A stretch of DNA of 48,773 nt from Candidatus Methanoplasma porotermitis (lineage in GTDB: Archaea > Thermoplasmatota > Thermoplasmata > Methanomassiliicoccales > Methanomethylophilaceae). The stretch is taken from the NCBI GenBank assembly GCA_031290095.1, contig JAITOF010000006.1, positions 1 through 48,773 on the forward strand, given 5' to 3'. Under the pieces are notes generated by a model. That model made no database searches, was not told where the DNA came from, and worked only from the letters and a program-made list of their open reading frames with translations. Shown in pieces: positions 16,648 through 25,231 of the stretch. Each line of letters opens with the position of its first letter. Within the stretch, counting starts at the first letter, position 1. A program made the position numbers and the translations under genes.

Positions 16648-19600
16648 AGGCGCACGCTTGCATTGCGATCATAGCCGTCGCCGTCATGGCCTTGGCCGGC
16701 GCGTTCATCGTCGCAGACCAGGGCGCGCCTTGCGCCGACGCAGCCACGTCCGGCACCGACGGCAACATCGACTGGGACCTTACCGGAGGTGTGCTCACGC
16801 TGACACTGGCCGACGGACACGTCGGCACGGACATGTGCGACTACTCATACCGTGGCACTCCGTGGTATGGCGACTGCGACCGCATCGTAAAAATCGTCAT
16901 CGGCGACGGGATAACGTCCATAGGCGACTACGATTTCTACTTCTGCCCTGCCCTCTCCTCCGTCTCCATCCCCGAGAGCGTGGAGTCCATAGGCGAATGG
17001 GCGTTCTCCAACTGCTACTCCCTCTCCTCCGTCTCCATCCCCGGGAGCGTGGAGTCCATAGGCGACTATGCGTTCTCCCAGTGCTTCTCCCTCTCCTCCG
17101 TCTCCATCCCCGGGAGCGTGGAGTCAATAGGCGACTACGTGTTCTCCGGTAGCGGTCTCACCTCCGTCTCCATACCCGACGGTGCGACGTCCATACCAGA
17201 TGGCGCGTTCTTCTCCTGCTACTCTCTCGCCTCCGTCTCCATCCCCGGGAGCGTGGAGTCCATAGGCGACAGTGCGTTCTACTACTGCTCCTCCCTCTCC
17301 TCCCTCGTCATCTCTGACGGCGTGGAGTCCATAGGCGACAGTGCGTTCGCTGGTAGCGGCCTCGCCTCCCTCACGATCCCCGGGAGCGTGGAGTCCATAG
17401 GCGACTATGCGTTCCACTCCTGCTGCTCCCTCTCCTCCGTCTCCATCCCCGGGAGCGTGACTTCCATAGGCTACGGCGCGTTCCACTCCTGCTACTCCCT
17501 CTCCTCCCTCGTCATCTCTGACGGCGTGACTTCCATAGGCTACGGCGCGTTCGCTGGTAGCGGTCTCGCCTCCCTCACGATCCCCGGGAGCGTGGAGTCC
17601 ATAGGCGACAGGGCGTTCTCCGGCTGCTACGCCCTCTCCTCCGTCTCCATCCCCGGGAGCGTGGAGTCCATAGGGAGCTATGCGTTTGCCAACTGCCACT
17701 CCCTCTCCTCCGTCTCCATCCCAGATAGCGTGGCGTCCATAGGGAGCTACGCGTTCTCCGACTGCTATGCCCTCTCCTCCCTCGTCATATCCGACGGCGT
17801 GAAGTCCATAGGAAACAATGCGTTCTACGACTGCTACGCCCTCTCCTCCCTCTCCATCCCCGGGAGCGTGGAGTCCATTGGCCACGGAGCGTTCGCCGAC
17901 TGCCACTCCCTCACCTCCCTCGTCATATCCGACGGCGTGAAGTCCATAGGCGATTATGCGTTCTACTACTGCTCCTCCCTCTCTTCCCTCTCCATCCCCG
18001 GGAGCGTGGAGTCCATAGGGGACTACGCGTTCTCCAGTTGTGAATTGTTGCGCAATATGGTGTTCGCAGGCTCTTCGCCTCCGATGCTCGGCGAGTATTC
18101 ATTTGACTTGGGGAGCTATTACAACATGGTGGAGGCATGCGTGCGGTCGTCAATATGGACGACGCAAGAAGCCGTAGACGCCGCCTTCGCAAGCGCAGTG
18201 GACAAACGCCACACCGTGATAAAATACGGTGGGGGTCTGTCCGATCCTCCCAGCTTGCCCTTGGACTCCAAAGGAGCGTCGGGAACCGTCAGCTGGACAT
18301 ATGACGGGTCCAAGGGGACTCTGATGTTCGCCGGAACGGGGGTTCTTCCAAACTCAGACGAATGGGCCAAGATCAGGCCGTATGTGCAACGCGTGGTCAT
18401 AGGGGGCGGGATTGAATCAATAGGCGACGGCGCGTTCCATTTCTGCTATGCCCTCTCCTCCGTCTCCATCCCCGCCAGCGTGACTTCCATAGGCAACTCT
18501 GCGTTCTACATGTGCCACTCCCTCTCCTCCCTCGTCATCCCGGAAAACGTGGAGTACATAGACGACTATGCGTTCTACGGTTGCCACTCCCTCGCCTTCG
18601 TCACGATTTCTGGAAGCGTGACTTCCATAGGTGGCTGGGCGTTCTCCAATTGTGAATCATTGCGCAACATAGTGTTCGCAGGCTCCGTAACCCCGACGCT
18701 CGGCGAGTATTCGTTCACGTGCTGGACCCAAGCGGTAAAGGTATACGTTCGGTCGTCGATATGGCATTCGCAAGGAGACATCGACGCTGTCTTCACATAT
18801 AGGGTGACAGACATCTATACTACGATGGAATACGGAGGGGCACTGTCCGATCCTCCCGGATTGCGCCAGGACTCCGAAGGTTCGTTCGGAACCGTAAGCT
18901 GGACGTACGACAGGTCCACAGAGACGCTGACGTTCTCGGGGACGGGTGCCATCAGCAATAACGCGTGGAGCGGGACCGGGATAGTGCGGCACGTGGTCGT
19001 AGGGGACGGGATTGAATCCATAGGAGACGAGGCGTTCCGGTACTGCGCCCTCCTCGCCTCCGTCACGATTTCCGGAAGCGTGACATCCATAGGCGACTAC
19101 GCGTTCTACGACTGCCACTCACTCGCGTCCGTCTCCATATCTGACGGCGTGACGTCAATTGGCGACTGGGCGTTCTTCGGATGCCACTCCCTATCCTCCG
19201 TCTATATCCCGGGAAGCGTGACATCCATTGGCGACGACACGTTCCGAGGTTGCCACTCCCTCTCCTTCGTCACAATCGGCGGTGGCGCGATGTCCATAGG
19301 CGACAGTGCGTTCTCCGGCTGCTACGCCCTCTCCTCCCTCGTCATCTCTGACGGCGTGGAGTCCATAGGCGACAGTGCGTTCTCCGACTGCTACGCCCTC
19401 TCCTCCCTCGTCATCCCCGGGAGCGTGGAGTCCATAGGCGACAGGGCGTTCTCCGGCTGCCACTCCCTCTCCTCGGCGACGATAATGGCACCCGACCTCC
19501 AGATTTTTTCTGCGTTCTCCGGCTGCTACTCCCTAGCCGTCACATCTGTATACAACCAGGATGCCTTGTTAGGCATCGGCACGCTGTACGACCCGTCACA

Positions 19601-20714
19601 AGCCCGGTCTCCCCGTGCTGTGGTGGTATACTTCGACGACACCGTCGCCGGCCCCGTCTACGCGACGCAGTCCCTGGATGGGGTCGTGACGCTCTCGGGG
19701 TTCGCGGGCGCGGTGCAGGTAGGAGAGGCGGGCTGGGGCGGCGAAGTCGGGACGTTCCTCTCCGGAGGGTCGTTCCCCGTGTCGAGCCTTGCGAGCGGCA
19801 GAACCGTGTACGCGTCCAAAGGCGCCTCGTACGCCGTGACGGCGTCAGCTGACTCCGGCGGAACGATAACCCCGTCCGGCGACGTCTACTCGCTGCCCGG
19901 CGGGAGCGTCGCGTTCTCGTTCGCCGCGAGGCCCGGCTACGTTATCGTCGCCGTGGAGATAGACGGGTCGAACGACCCAGCAGCAGTCGTGGCGGGGACC
20001 TATGAGTTCCTGAACATGGGCGGAGACCACACGATATCGGTGACGACCGTGCCGACGTTCACGGTGGCCGCGTCCGCAGACTCGGGATCGGAGATAACCC
20101 CCGAGGGGAGCGTCGCCGTAATGCTGGGAGAGAACATGGCGTTCTCGTTCTCCGCGAAGCCCGGCTACGTCATAGCCAACGTCTTCGTCGACGGAGTCAA
20201 CGACCCGTCAGCGGTCTCGGCGGGGACTTACGAGTTCCTGAGCGTGGACTCCGACCACACGATATCGGTGGCCTCCGTCCCTGCGTCCGCCCCGACGTTC
20301 ACAGTGACGGCGTCGGCGGACTCCGGCTCGGAGATAACCCCGTCCGGGTCCGTCGTCGTGGCGTCGGGAGGGGGCATGGCGTTCTCGTTCTCCGCGAAGC
20401 CCGGCTACGCCATAGCCGACGTCTTCGTCGACGGCTCGAGCATCCCGTCCGCCGTGGCGGCGGGGGCGTACACGTTCTCGAACGTGGATTCCAACCGTTC
20501 CATAAGCGTGGCATCCTCGCCTCTCGCCTCCGACAGCCCTGACGGCGGAGCCGACGGCCCGCACGCAGGCCCCGGCGACGTCTCCGGAGGCGGGGAGTCG
20601 AACTCGGGCGTAGCCGCCATAGTGGCGGTCATCGTCGTCGGCTTGGCCCTGTTGTGGCTCTTCTTCATCCTCGCGAAGAGGCGCAAAGAAGAAAAGGAAG
20701 AAGAGTCTCCTTGA
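16644..20714 (+). CDS. BspA-like leucine-rich-repeat (LRR_5) surface protein with stalk repeats and membrane anchor
   Basis: 1356 residues from ATG 16644, with GGAG 10 nt upstream. Residues 4-32 are a signal peptide. About 28 BspA/LRR_5 units of 22-23 residues (consensus SIGDYAFSGCYSLSSVSIPG) lie in three blocks. Each block is headed by a beta module (GTVSWTYDGSKGTLMFAGTG or a variant) and the first two end in a cap with VRSSIW. From about residue 1062 there are three divergent InlB-like repeats (SADSG..ITPSGDV, FSFSAKPGYVI.DVFVDG), then a Gly/Ser/Pro linker, one transmembrane helix at about 1320-1342 and a basic-acidic tail (KRRKEEKEEESP). BspA-type LRRs mediate adhesion to host proteins or other microbes in bacteria and Trichomonas; in gut archaea they are thought to be adhesins (inference). 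The repeats are near-identical at DNA level, so copy number may vary by recombination. Confidence 0.9.
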   Translation: MKAHACIAIIAVAVMALAGAFIVADQGAPCADAATSGTDGNIDWDLTGGVLTLTLADGHVGTDMCDYSYRGTPWYGDCDRIVKIVIGDGITSIGDYDFYFCPALSSVSIPESVESIGEWAFSNCYSLSSVSIPGSVESIGDYAFSQCFSLSSVSIPGSVESIGDYVFSGSGLTSVSIPDGATSIPDGAFFSCYSLASVSIPGSVESIGDSAFYYCSSLSSLVISDGVESIGDSAFAGSGLASLTIPGSVESIGDYAFHSCCSLSSVSIPGSVTSIGYGAFHSCYSLSSLVISDGVTSIGYGAFAGSGLASLTIPGSVESIGDRAFSGCYALSSVSIPGSVESIGSYAFANCHSLSSVSIPDSVASIGSYAFSDCYALSSLVISDGVKSIGNNAFYDCYALSSLSIPGSVESIGHGAFADCHSLTSLVISDGVKSIGDYAFYYCSSLSSLSIPGSVESIGDYAFSSCELLRNMVFAGSSPPMLGEYSFDLGSYYNMVEACVRSSIWTTQEAVDAAFASAVDKRHTVIKYGGGLSDPPSLPLDSKGASGTVSWTYDGSKGTLMFAGTGVLPNSDEWAKIRPYVQRVVIGGGIESIGDGAFHFCYALSSVSIPASVTSIGNSAFYMCHSLSSLVIPENVEYIDDYAFYGCHSLAFVTISGSVTSIGGWAFSNCESLRNIVFAGSVTPTLGEYSFTCWTQAVKVYVRSSIWHSQGDIDAVFTYRVTDIYTTMEYGGALSDPPGLRQDSEGSFGTVSWTYDRSTETLTFSGTGAISNNAWSGTGIVRHVVVGDGIESIGDEAFRYCALLASVTISGSVTSIGDYAFYDCHSLASVSISDGVTSIGDWAFFGCHSLSSVYIPGSVTSIGDDTFRGCHSLSFVTIGGGAMSIGDSAFSGCYALSSLVISDGVESIGDSAFSDCYALSSLVIPGSVESIGDRAFSGCHSLSSATIMAPDLQIFSAFSGCYSLAVTSVYNQDALLGIGTLYDPSQARSPRAVVVYFDDTVAGPVYATQSLDGVVTLSGFAGAVQVGEAGWGGEVGTFLSGGSFPVSSLASGRTVYASKGASYAVTASADSGGTITPSGDVYSLPGGSVAFSFAARPGYVIVAVEIDGSNDPAAVVAGTYEFLNMGGDHTISVTTVPTFTVAASADSGSEITPEGSVAVMLGENMAFSFSAKPGYVIANVFVDGVNDPSAVSAGTYEFLSVDSDHTISVASVPASAPTFTVTASADSGSEITPSGSVVVASGGGMAFSFSAKPGYAIADVFVDGSSIPSAVAAGAYTFSNVDSNRSISVASSPLASDSPDGGADGPHAGPGDVSGGGESNSGVAAIVAVIVVGLALLWLFFILAKRRKEEKEEESP
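16914..19520 (+). repeat. Coding tandem LRR repeats of about 66-69 bp
   Basis: Units of 66 or 69 bp recur with near-identical segments such as CCCCGGGAGCGTGGAGTCCA and CTCCCTCTCCTCCGTCTCCA, in three blocks (about 16.9-18.0, 18.4-18.7 and 19.0-19.5 kb). They all preserve frame, so unequal crossing-over would change protein length without a frameshift. Confidence 0.85.
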
Positions 20715-20727
20715 AACGTCACGGACG

Positions 20728-20764
20728 GCCCGTCCCGCAGGGCCTACGAGCCTGCGGGACGGGC
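20728..20764 (+). terminator. Perfect 14-bp hairpin after the LRR gene
   Basis: GCCCGTCCCGCAGG (20728-20741) and CCTGCGGGACGGGC (20751-20764) are perfect inverted repeats with a 9-nt loop, starting 14 nt after the stop. There is no T-tract, so it may stabilise the 3' end or pause polymerase rather than terminate by itself. Confidence 0.5.
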
Positions 20765-20965
20765 AAACAGCTTCGACGTGCCCTTCATGCAGGACACGCC
20801 CTTTCTCCTTCAGATCTTCGTTCATGCTTGCATGTGATGCAACGCAAAATAACAGCGTCGCGTGTTGCCTGCCGACGTATCCAAAAGCCTTGTTCACGGT
20901 CTGGAAAGAAGAATCACAGGGATGCAGAGGGAAGGCGGAAGCACGACCCGAACGGAAAGCTTCCG

Positions 20966-20978
20966 CCCCCCCCCCCCC
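20966..20978. repeat. C13 homopolymer tract between convergent genes
   Basis: Thirteen consecutive C, lying about 27 nt beyond the marR stop codon and 250 nt beyond the LRR gene. It is not inside a recognised gene. It is the second long G/C homopolymer in this window. Confidence 0.8.
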
Positions 20979-21005
20979 TTGTTAAATGCCGGAAAGAGCG
21001 AGGCT

Positions 21006-21491
21006 TCAGAAGCCGCAACCGCGATGTTCGTCGCCGAGCTTCCCGTCGGGGTCGATGTTAGACCGTATCCTCCCCTGCACGGACATCAGGACGCGGATCT
21101 CCTCATCGGACACTCCTCTCATGTAGTCGGCGAAGGCGTCGCTCATCACCCTCTTCAGATCGGTGGCGACGGCCTCGCCCTTCGCCGTGAGGAACACCTT
21201 GTAATTTCTGCTCTTCTCGCTCTCCCGGTCGTCGCGCGCGAGCCCGCGCTCCGCCAGAAAGGCAACGGCGCGGGTGACGTGCGCCTTGTCCACGTCGAGG
21301 CGGCCGGACAGGTCCCCCAAGGTGGCCCCGCCGGAGGAGAGCGTGAATATGAACGCCATGTGCATCTTCGCGAGGCCGTGCTCCTCGAGGATCCTTTGGC
21401 ACCTGCGCTGGAGGTCCTTGGCGATCGTGCGGGCGAAGACGGGCGCCGAGGCGCACCACCGTACCCGCGCCGCGTCCTCGCCTTCAGCCAT
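21006..21491 (-). CDS. MarR-family transcriptional regulator
   Basis: 161 residues. A winged helix-turn-helix is visible: GATLGDLSGRLDVDKAHVTRAVAFLAERGLARDDR (about residues 55-88) followed by the wing NYKVFLTAKGEA. Flanking helices form the MarR dimerisation domain. MarR proteins usually repress adjacent drug-efflux genes until a ligand binds. Here the gene is the downstream partner of an MFS exporter, overlapping its stop by 8 nt, so it probably regulates the shared promoter at 23143-23150 by feedback (inference). Confidence 0.88.
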   Translation of the reverse strand: MAEGEDAARVRWCASAPVFARTIAKDLQRRCQRILEEHGLAKMHMAFIFTLSSGGATLGDLSGRLDVDKAHVTRAVAFLAERGLARDDRESEKSRNYKVFLTAKGEAVATDLKRVMSDAFADYMRGVSDEEIRVLMSVQGRIRSNIDPDGKLGDEHRGCGF

Positions 21492-23088
21492 CCGCGCCCT
21501 CTTCCGGAGTCGCGAGGCTCTCCGGCAGCTCCATCTCCTCGGGCGGCTTCCCCTTCATGAAGAACGCAGTGGCCAGCACGAACAGCACCACCACCGCGCT
21601 GCACAGGAAGGCGAAGTCCACGCCCCCACCGTAGGAGTCCAGGACCGCGTTGGCGAACTCCGCGATCCCTCCGGGGAGGCCCTGCACTGCTTCCGCCAGC
21701 GCCGGCCCCCACACGGCGTCAGGCGTCAGGAGGTTCATCACGGACGTGGAGTGCGGTATGATGTCGAATATGCCCGACGGAAGCCTTTCGGCGAGCTCCG
21801 TCGCAATCCTCCCGTTGATTATTGTTGTGAATATTCCCACCGCGATGGTGCTGCCGATGGACCTGAACAGGTTGACTGTGGAGGTCGTCATCCCCATCTC
21901 GTCGATCTTCGCGCTGTTCTGCGCGGCGATCATCACCACGGACATCACGCATCCGAACCCAATCCCAGCTATGAACAGGTACAGTATGGCGACAGTCGCG
22001 TCGCTCCCCCTTCCGAGGGTCGAGAGCAGCACCATGCTGAAGGCGGTGATTATCGGGCCAGCGACAAGCCAAGGCCGGTACCCCGTCCTGCGGACGCTGA
22101 AGCCGCTGAGTATCGACGTGATCATCATGCCTGCCACGAGCGGGAGCATGATCATCCCCGTGTTGGTGGCGGATATGCCCACGACGGCCTGCATAAACAC
22201 CGCCATGTACGTCATGACGCCCATTAAGGCTATCCCGAAGATCAGCATGGTCAGCGCGCAACACACGAACATCTTGTTCCTGAACAGGCTGGGCCGGATG
22301 ACCGCGTCCTTCGCCCTCGTCTCGATGAACACGAACAGCAAGAGCAGCACGACCGCCGCCGCTACCATCGCCGCCGCCTCCACGCTGACCCACGCGAAGT
22401 CGACGCCGACCCATGTGAAAAACAGAAGGAGCACCAGCAGAGATGCCGACAGGAACGCCATTCCGAGGTAGTCCACATGGACCTTGTCCTTCAGCTCTGG
22501 CTTCGGGAACTTCTTCGCTGCGAACAGGAGCGCGACGGCGCCCACAGGCACGTTGACGAAGAACACCCAGTGCCAGCTGATGTTGTCTGTTATGAACCCT
22601 CCTATGAACGGCCCGACGCACATGGCGACTGCGAACACGGCCCCGAGCAGGCCCTGCATCTTGCCTCTCTCAGCAGGGGAGTACAGGTCGGCGACGGTGG
22701 CCGTCGCGACGGGTATCAGCATGCCTCCGCCGATCCCCTGTATGGCGCGGAACGCTATCAGCTGCGTCATGTTGCCGCTGAGCCCGGAGAGCACGGAGCC
22801 CGCCAAGAAAACCGCCAGCCCGATCATGAACAGGGGCTTGCGCCCGTACTGGTCGGAGAGCTTTCCCGCCAGCGGGATCATTATCGTCTCGCAGAGCATG
22901 AACCCTGTGAAGACCCAACTGTACTCCCCGTACCCGTTGAAGTCTTTCATTATCGCGTTGATGGCGGTCGCCATCACGGTCCCGTCGAGGCATGCGACGA
23001 ACATGCCGAGCGCAAGCCCGATCATTATGGAAGCCCTGGTCCTCTTGTCTATGTTGGACCAGTGCAGGCTGTTTGTTTGTTCAGACAT
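21484..23088 (-). CDS. DHA2-type MFS multidrug exporter (EmrB/QacA family)
   Basis: 534 residues with about 14 hydrophobic segments, the size of DHA2 drug:H+ antiporters. Motif A-like LSDQYGRKPLFMIG (about residues 75-88) and motif C-like VGPFIGGFITDNISWHWVFFVNVPVG (about 150-175) are clear, and an acidic D in CLDGTVMATAINAIM sits in helix 1. It exports hydrophobic toxic compounds. The start is the ATG at 23088; the alternative TTG one codon earlier is less likely. A TATA box at 23143-23150 gives a leader of about 30 nt. It is first in an operon with marR. Confidence 0.88.
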   Translation of the reverse strand: MSEQTNSLHWSNIDKRTRASIMIGLALGMFVACLDGTVMATAINAIMKDFNGYGEYSWVFTGFMLCETIMIPLAGKLSDQYGRKPLFMIGLAVFLAGSVLSGLSGNMTQLIAFRAIQGIGGGMLIPVATATVADLYSPAERGKMQGLLGAVFAVAMCVGPFIGGFITDNISWHWVFFVNVPVGAVALLFAAKKFPKPELKDKVHVDYLGMAFLSASLLVLLLFFTWVGVDFAWVSVEAAAMVAAAVVLLLLFVFIETRAKDAVIRPSLFRNKMFVCCALTMLIFGIALMGVMTYMAVFMQAVVGISATNTGMIMLPLVAGMMITSILSGFSVRRTGYRPWLVAGPIITAFSMVLLSTLGRGSDATVAILYLFIAGIGFGCVMSVVMIAAQNSAKIDEMGMTTSTVNLFRSIGSTIAVGIFTTIINGRIATELAERLPSGIFDIIPHSTSVMNLLTPDAVWGPALAEAVQGLPGGIAEFANAVLDSYGGGVDFAFLCSAVVVLFVLATAFFMKGKPPEEMELPESLATPEEGADG

Positions 23089-23174
23089 CAAATCAGTTCC
23101 TTGCCCCTTTCGGAGCAGATAGGACCGTCAACCTCGGCGTCGTATATAAATATGTTGACAACTCAACTTATTTG
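23062..23174 (-). repeat. Direct repeat copy A: MFS promoter plus first nine codons
   Basis: This 113-bp stretch, spanning codons 1-9, the leader, the TATA box and the upstream TTGACAACTCAACTTATTTG, recurs at 24852-24964 with equal length, no gaps and about 15 mismatches by eye (roughly 87% identity). The 36 bp around and upstream of the TATA box are nearly identical. Confidence 0.85.
23143..23150 (-). promoter_or_regulatory. TATA box for the MFS-marR operon
   Basis: Minus strand reads TTTATATA, an exact archaeal TATA box about 58 nt before the MFS ATG. The conserved sequence just upstream may be the regulator's binding site, since it is the best conserved part of the 113-bp repeat. Confidence 0.65.
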
Positions 23175-23595
23175 CTCATAATCGACACCCTCCTAAATTA
23201 TCCATGGCAATCGGCTTTTTGAGCCGATCTTCGGTGGTTTTTGAGGCACGACCGGCGGACCCCGTTGTGGACATCGGGAGACGGCCCCCGTGCCGGTAGC
23301 GGTTGAAGTCTCCAAAGATCAATGCTCCAGTTCAGCAACAGTCGGTTAAGGCACTGGACGAAGTAGTTATAATTGGGCGTGGTGCGCCTGCTATGGGGCA
23401 CATGTCAGCACAAGAAGCCACGGGTTTGCGGGACATAATGATAAGACTGGTTTGGATGCTGTGCGGGAGCGGATTCACGCTCGCATGGCAAATCGGAAAC
23501 CGTGTTGTGTGTAATGCCCGTGAACACGCCGAATCCTGTTGACGGTCAGACGAAATAAGCGAGGTTGGCGAGAGCCAACGTAAAGGGGAGAACCG
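23175..23595. other. Intergenic region before the YhcG-type nuclease
   Basis: A 7-bp hairpin, ATCGGCT (23210-23216) / AGCCGAT (23222-23228) with loop TTTTG, lies near the left edge. No gene family is recognised in the remaining frames. AAAGGGGAG (23582-23590) is the ribosome binding site of the next gene. Confidence 0.45.
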
Positions 23596-24633
23596 ATGAC
23601 GGAAACATCTAACGAAAATGCCTTGTTTGACAACATTGCTGTTCTGATTGAGCAGAGCAAGTCTATTGCCGCCAAACAGGTGAACAACACGGTCGTCGTA
23701 ATGTTTTGGCAAGTCGGGCGAGCAATCAACGTGGACCTTCTCCAAAACAAACGTGCTGACTACGGCAGACACACGGTCGCTACGCTCGCCGACAGGCTGA
23801 CGATGAAATACGGCCGTAATTTCGAGGTCAAAAATCTACGTCGCATGATGCAGTTCGCGGAGCAATTCGCCGATTTTGAGATTGTCGTTACACTGTCACG
23901 ACAATTGACCTGGTCGCATTTCTTGGTCTTGTTGCCATTGAAGTCCGACGAAGCGAAGATCTACTACGCGAACGAAACCGCCAACGGAGGTCTCGGCGTT
24001 CGCGACTTGCGCAAAATGATTTCACGGAAGGCGTTTGAACGTCGAGAGATTGCGAACACTCAGATCACGTTGCGGTCGATCGTGTCGCCTGACGCTTTCA
24101 AAGACCCATATCTGTTCGACTTCCTCCAGCTTGCCGACGGGTACCTTGAAGCGGACTTGGAAGCGGCCATACTGGCTGGGATAGAGAGGTTCATACTCGA
24201 AGTTGGGCGCGGGTTCGCATTCGTGGCTCGGCAAAAGCGAATGATAATCGACGGGAAGGATTTTCATCTAGACTTGCTGTTCTATCACCGCTCGTTGAAG
24301 CGGCTTGTGGCGGTAGAATTGAAGCTTGGCCAGTTTGAGGCCGAACACAATGGGCAGATGAAGCTGTACCTCAAATGGTTGAACCGCTACGAGCGGCAAG
24401 AGGGCGAAAACACGCCTATCGGCTTGATACTCTGCGCTGAAACAAGCCGCGAACAGATAGAGCTGCTTGAGATGGACAAGGACGGCATAATGGTGGCCGA
24501 ATACTGGACGGCAATGCCGCCTAAAGGCGAGTTTGAACGCAGAATTCATACTTTGTTAATGGAAGCCAAGGCGCGGTCGGAGAGGCGGCAAATAGATGAT
24601 TCCGACACGCCTATGCTGACTGAGGAAATCTAA
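23596..24633 (+). CDS. YhcG/DUF1016-type PD-(D/E)XK nuclease
   Basis: 345 residues. The N-terminal DUF1016_N domain (about residues 5-150) contains VVVMFWQVGRAI and the winged-helix-like YGRHTVATLADRLTMKYGRNFEVKNLRRM. The C-terminal nuclease domain has FVARQKRMIIDGKDFHLDLLF followed by LVAVELKLGQF, supplying the catalytic D, ExK and the preceding Q. All expected active-site residues are present. The family is often found near restriction-modification and other defence genes and has been linked to DNA repair/defence, but its substrate is not firmly known. Codon use is less GC-rich than neighbours and 113-bp direct repeats flank the gene, which suggests acquisition. Confidence 0.88.
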   Translation: MTETSNENALFDNIAVLIEQSKSIAAKQVNNTVVVMFWQVGRAINVDLLQNKRADYGRHTVATLADRLTMKYGRNFEVKNLRRMMQFAEQFADFEIVVTLSRQLTWSHFLVLLPLKSDEAKIYYANETANGGLGVRDLRKMISRKAFERREIANTQITLRSIVSPDAFKDPYLFDFLQLADGYLEADLEAAILAGIERFILEVGRGFAFVARQKRMIIDGKDFHLDLLFYHRSLKRLVAVELKLGQFEAEHNGQMKLYLKWLNRYERQEGENTPIGLILCAETSREQIELLEMDKDGIMVAEYWTAMPPKGEFERRIHTLLMEAKARSERRQIDDSDTPMLTEEI

Positions 24634-24751
24634 CCTCTACAGTCGCTGGACAAGAGAAATGATCCTCCATAGGGCAGTAGCATGGACATGCCCCGTCACA
24701 AGTTGCGACTGGCGTCAGAGACAATGACAGCACGTGTCAAACCTCGGTTGA

Positions 24752-24776
24752 ATTGTGAACGGGCTTCGTTCACAAT
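24752..24776 (+). repeat. Perfect 10-bp inverted repeat downstream of the nuclease gene
   Basis: ATTGTGAACG (24752-24761) and CGTTCACAAT (24767-24776) with a 5-nt loop GGCTT. It could be a transcription-end hairpin or an operator; it lacks a T-tract. Confidence 0.55.
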
Positions 24777-24851
24777 CAGGCATGTGCGACAAGACCGACA
24801 ACCGTGGCCCATGCATACCAGCACCCGCGTTCAGCGACAGTCGAGGTCAAG

Positions 24852-24964
24852 GTGCAGGCTGTTCGTTTGGTTGGATGTCAAATCAGTTCCTTGCCCCCCT
24901 CGGAGCGGATACGGCCCTCAACATCGGCGCCGCATATAAATATGTTGACAACTCAACTTATTTG
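24852..24964 (-). repeat. Direct repeat copy B: orphan copy of the MFS promoter
   Basis: Same orientation and length (113 bp) as copy A at 23062-23174. The TATA box and upstream sequence are intact, but the base positions corresponding to the MFS start codon read TGT instead of CAT on the plus strand, so no MFS start remains. If active, it would transcribe leftwards, antisense to the end of the YhcG-type gene. Confidence 0.85.
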
Positions 24965-24968
24965 TGTA

Positions 24969-25097
24969 GGGCAGCCCCGCCTTGAAACGTCTCCTTGCAC
25001 GATGCAGCTCCGCTTCATGGGTCGTTCGCGGCCGTACAGACGGCACGGGGCCTTTCGCCTCCGCGACGAAGAAGACATGCCTCTCTTCACCGATTCG
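24969..25097 (-). pseudogene. Relic of a type III restriction Res subunit (C-terminal fragment)
   Basis: The minus-strand frame reads EERHVFFVAEAKGPVPSVR and, 13 residues later, RRFKAG. It aligns with the C-terminal PD-(D/E)XK nuclease part of type III Res proteins (HVFFVAETKG...HFKAI) and with the second relic at 26727-27148. The segment covers about 43 codons with no intact flanking sequence, ending at the edge of direct repeat copy B. It cannot be functional. Confidence 0.6.
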
Positions 25098-25231
25098 CGC
25101 CAGCGCACCTGCTTGGGCGCGTCCACCGCACGGCATCCTGCGGAGCGGCCCCGTCGTCGTTTTCCCCAATGCGAATCCTCGTGCCTTCCGTACATGCGCT
25201 CGTCGGGCGCCTTCGTTCAAATCTTCCCTGC

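Noticed and set aside
16897-20500. Long minus-strand ORFs within the LRR gene
   Set aside because: They mirror the sense repeats (GDGEGGEG / RGWRRRRG strings) and arise from the repetitive GC-rich coding DNA.
23062-24964. IS element with the 113-bp repeats as ends
   Set aside because: The repeats are direct, correspond to a real promoter and codons, and no transposase lies between them.
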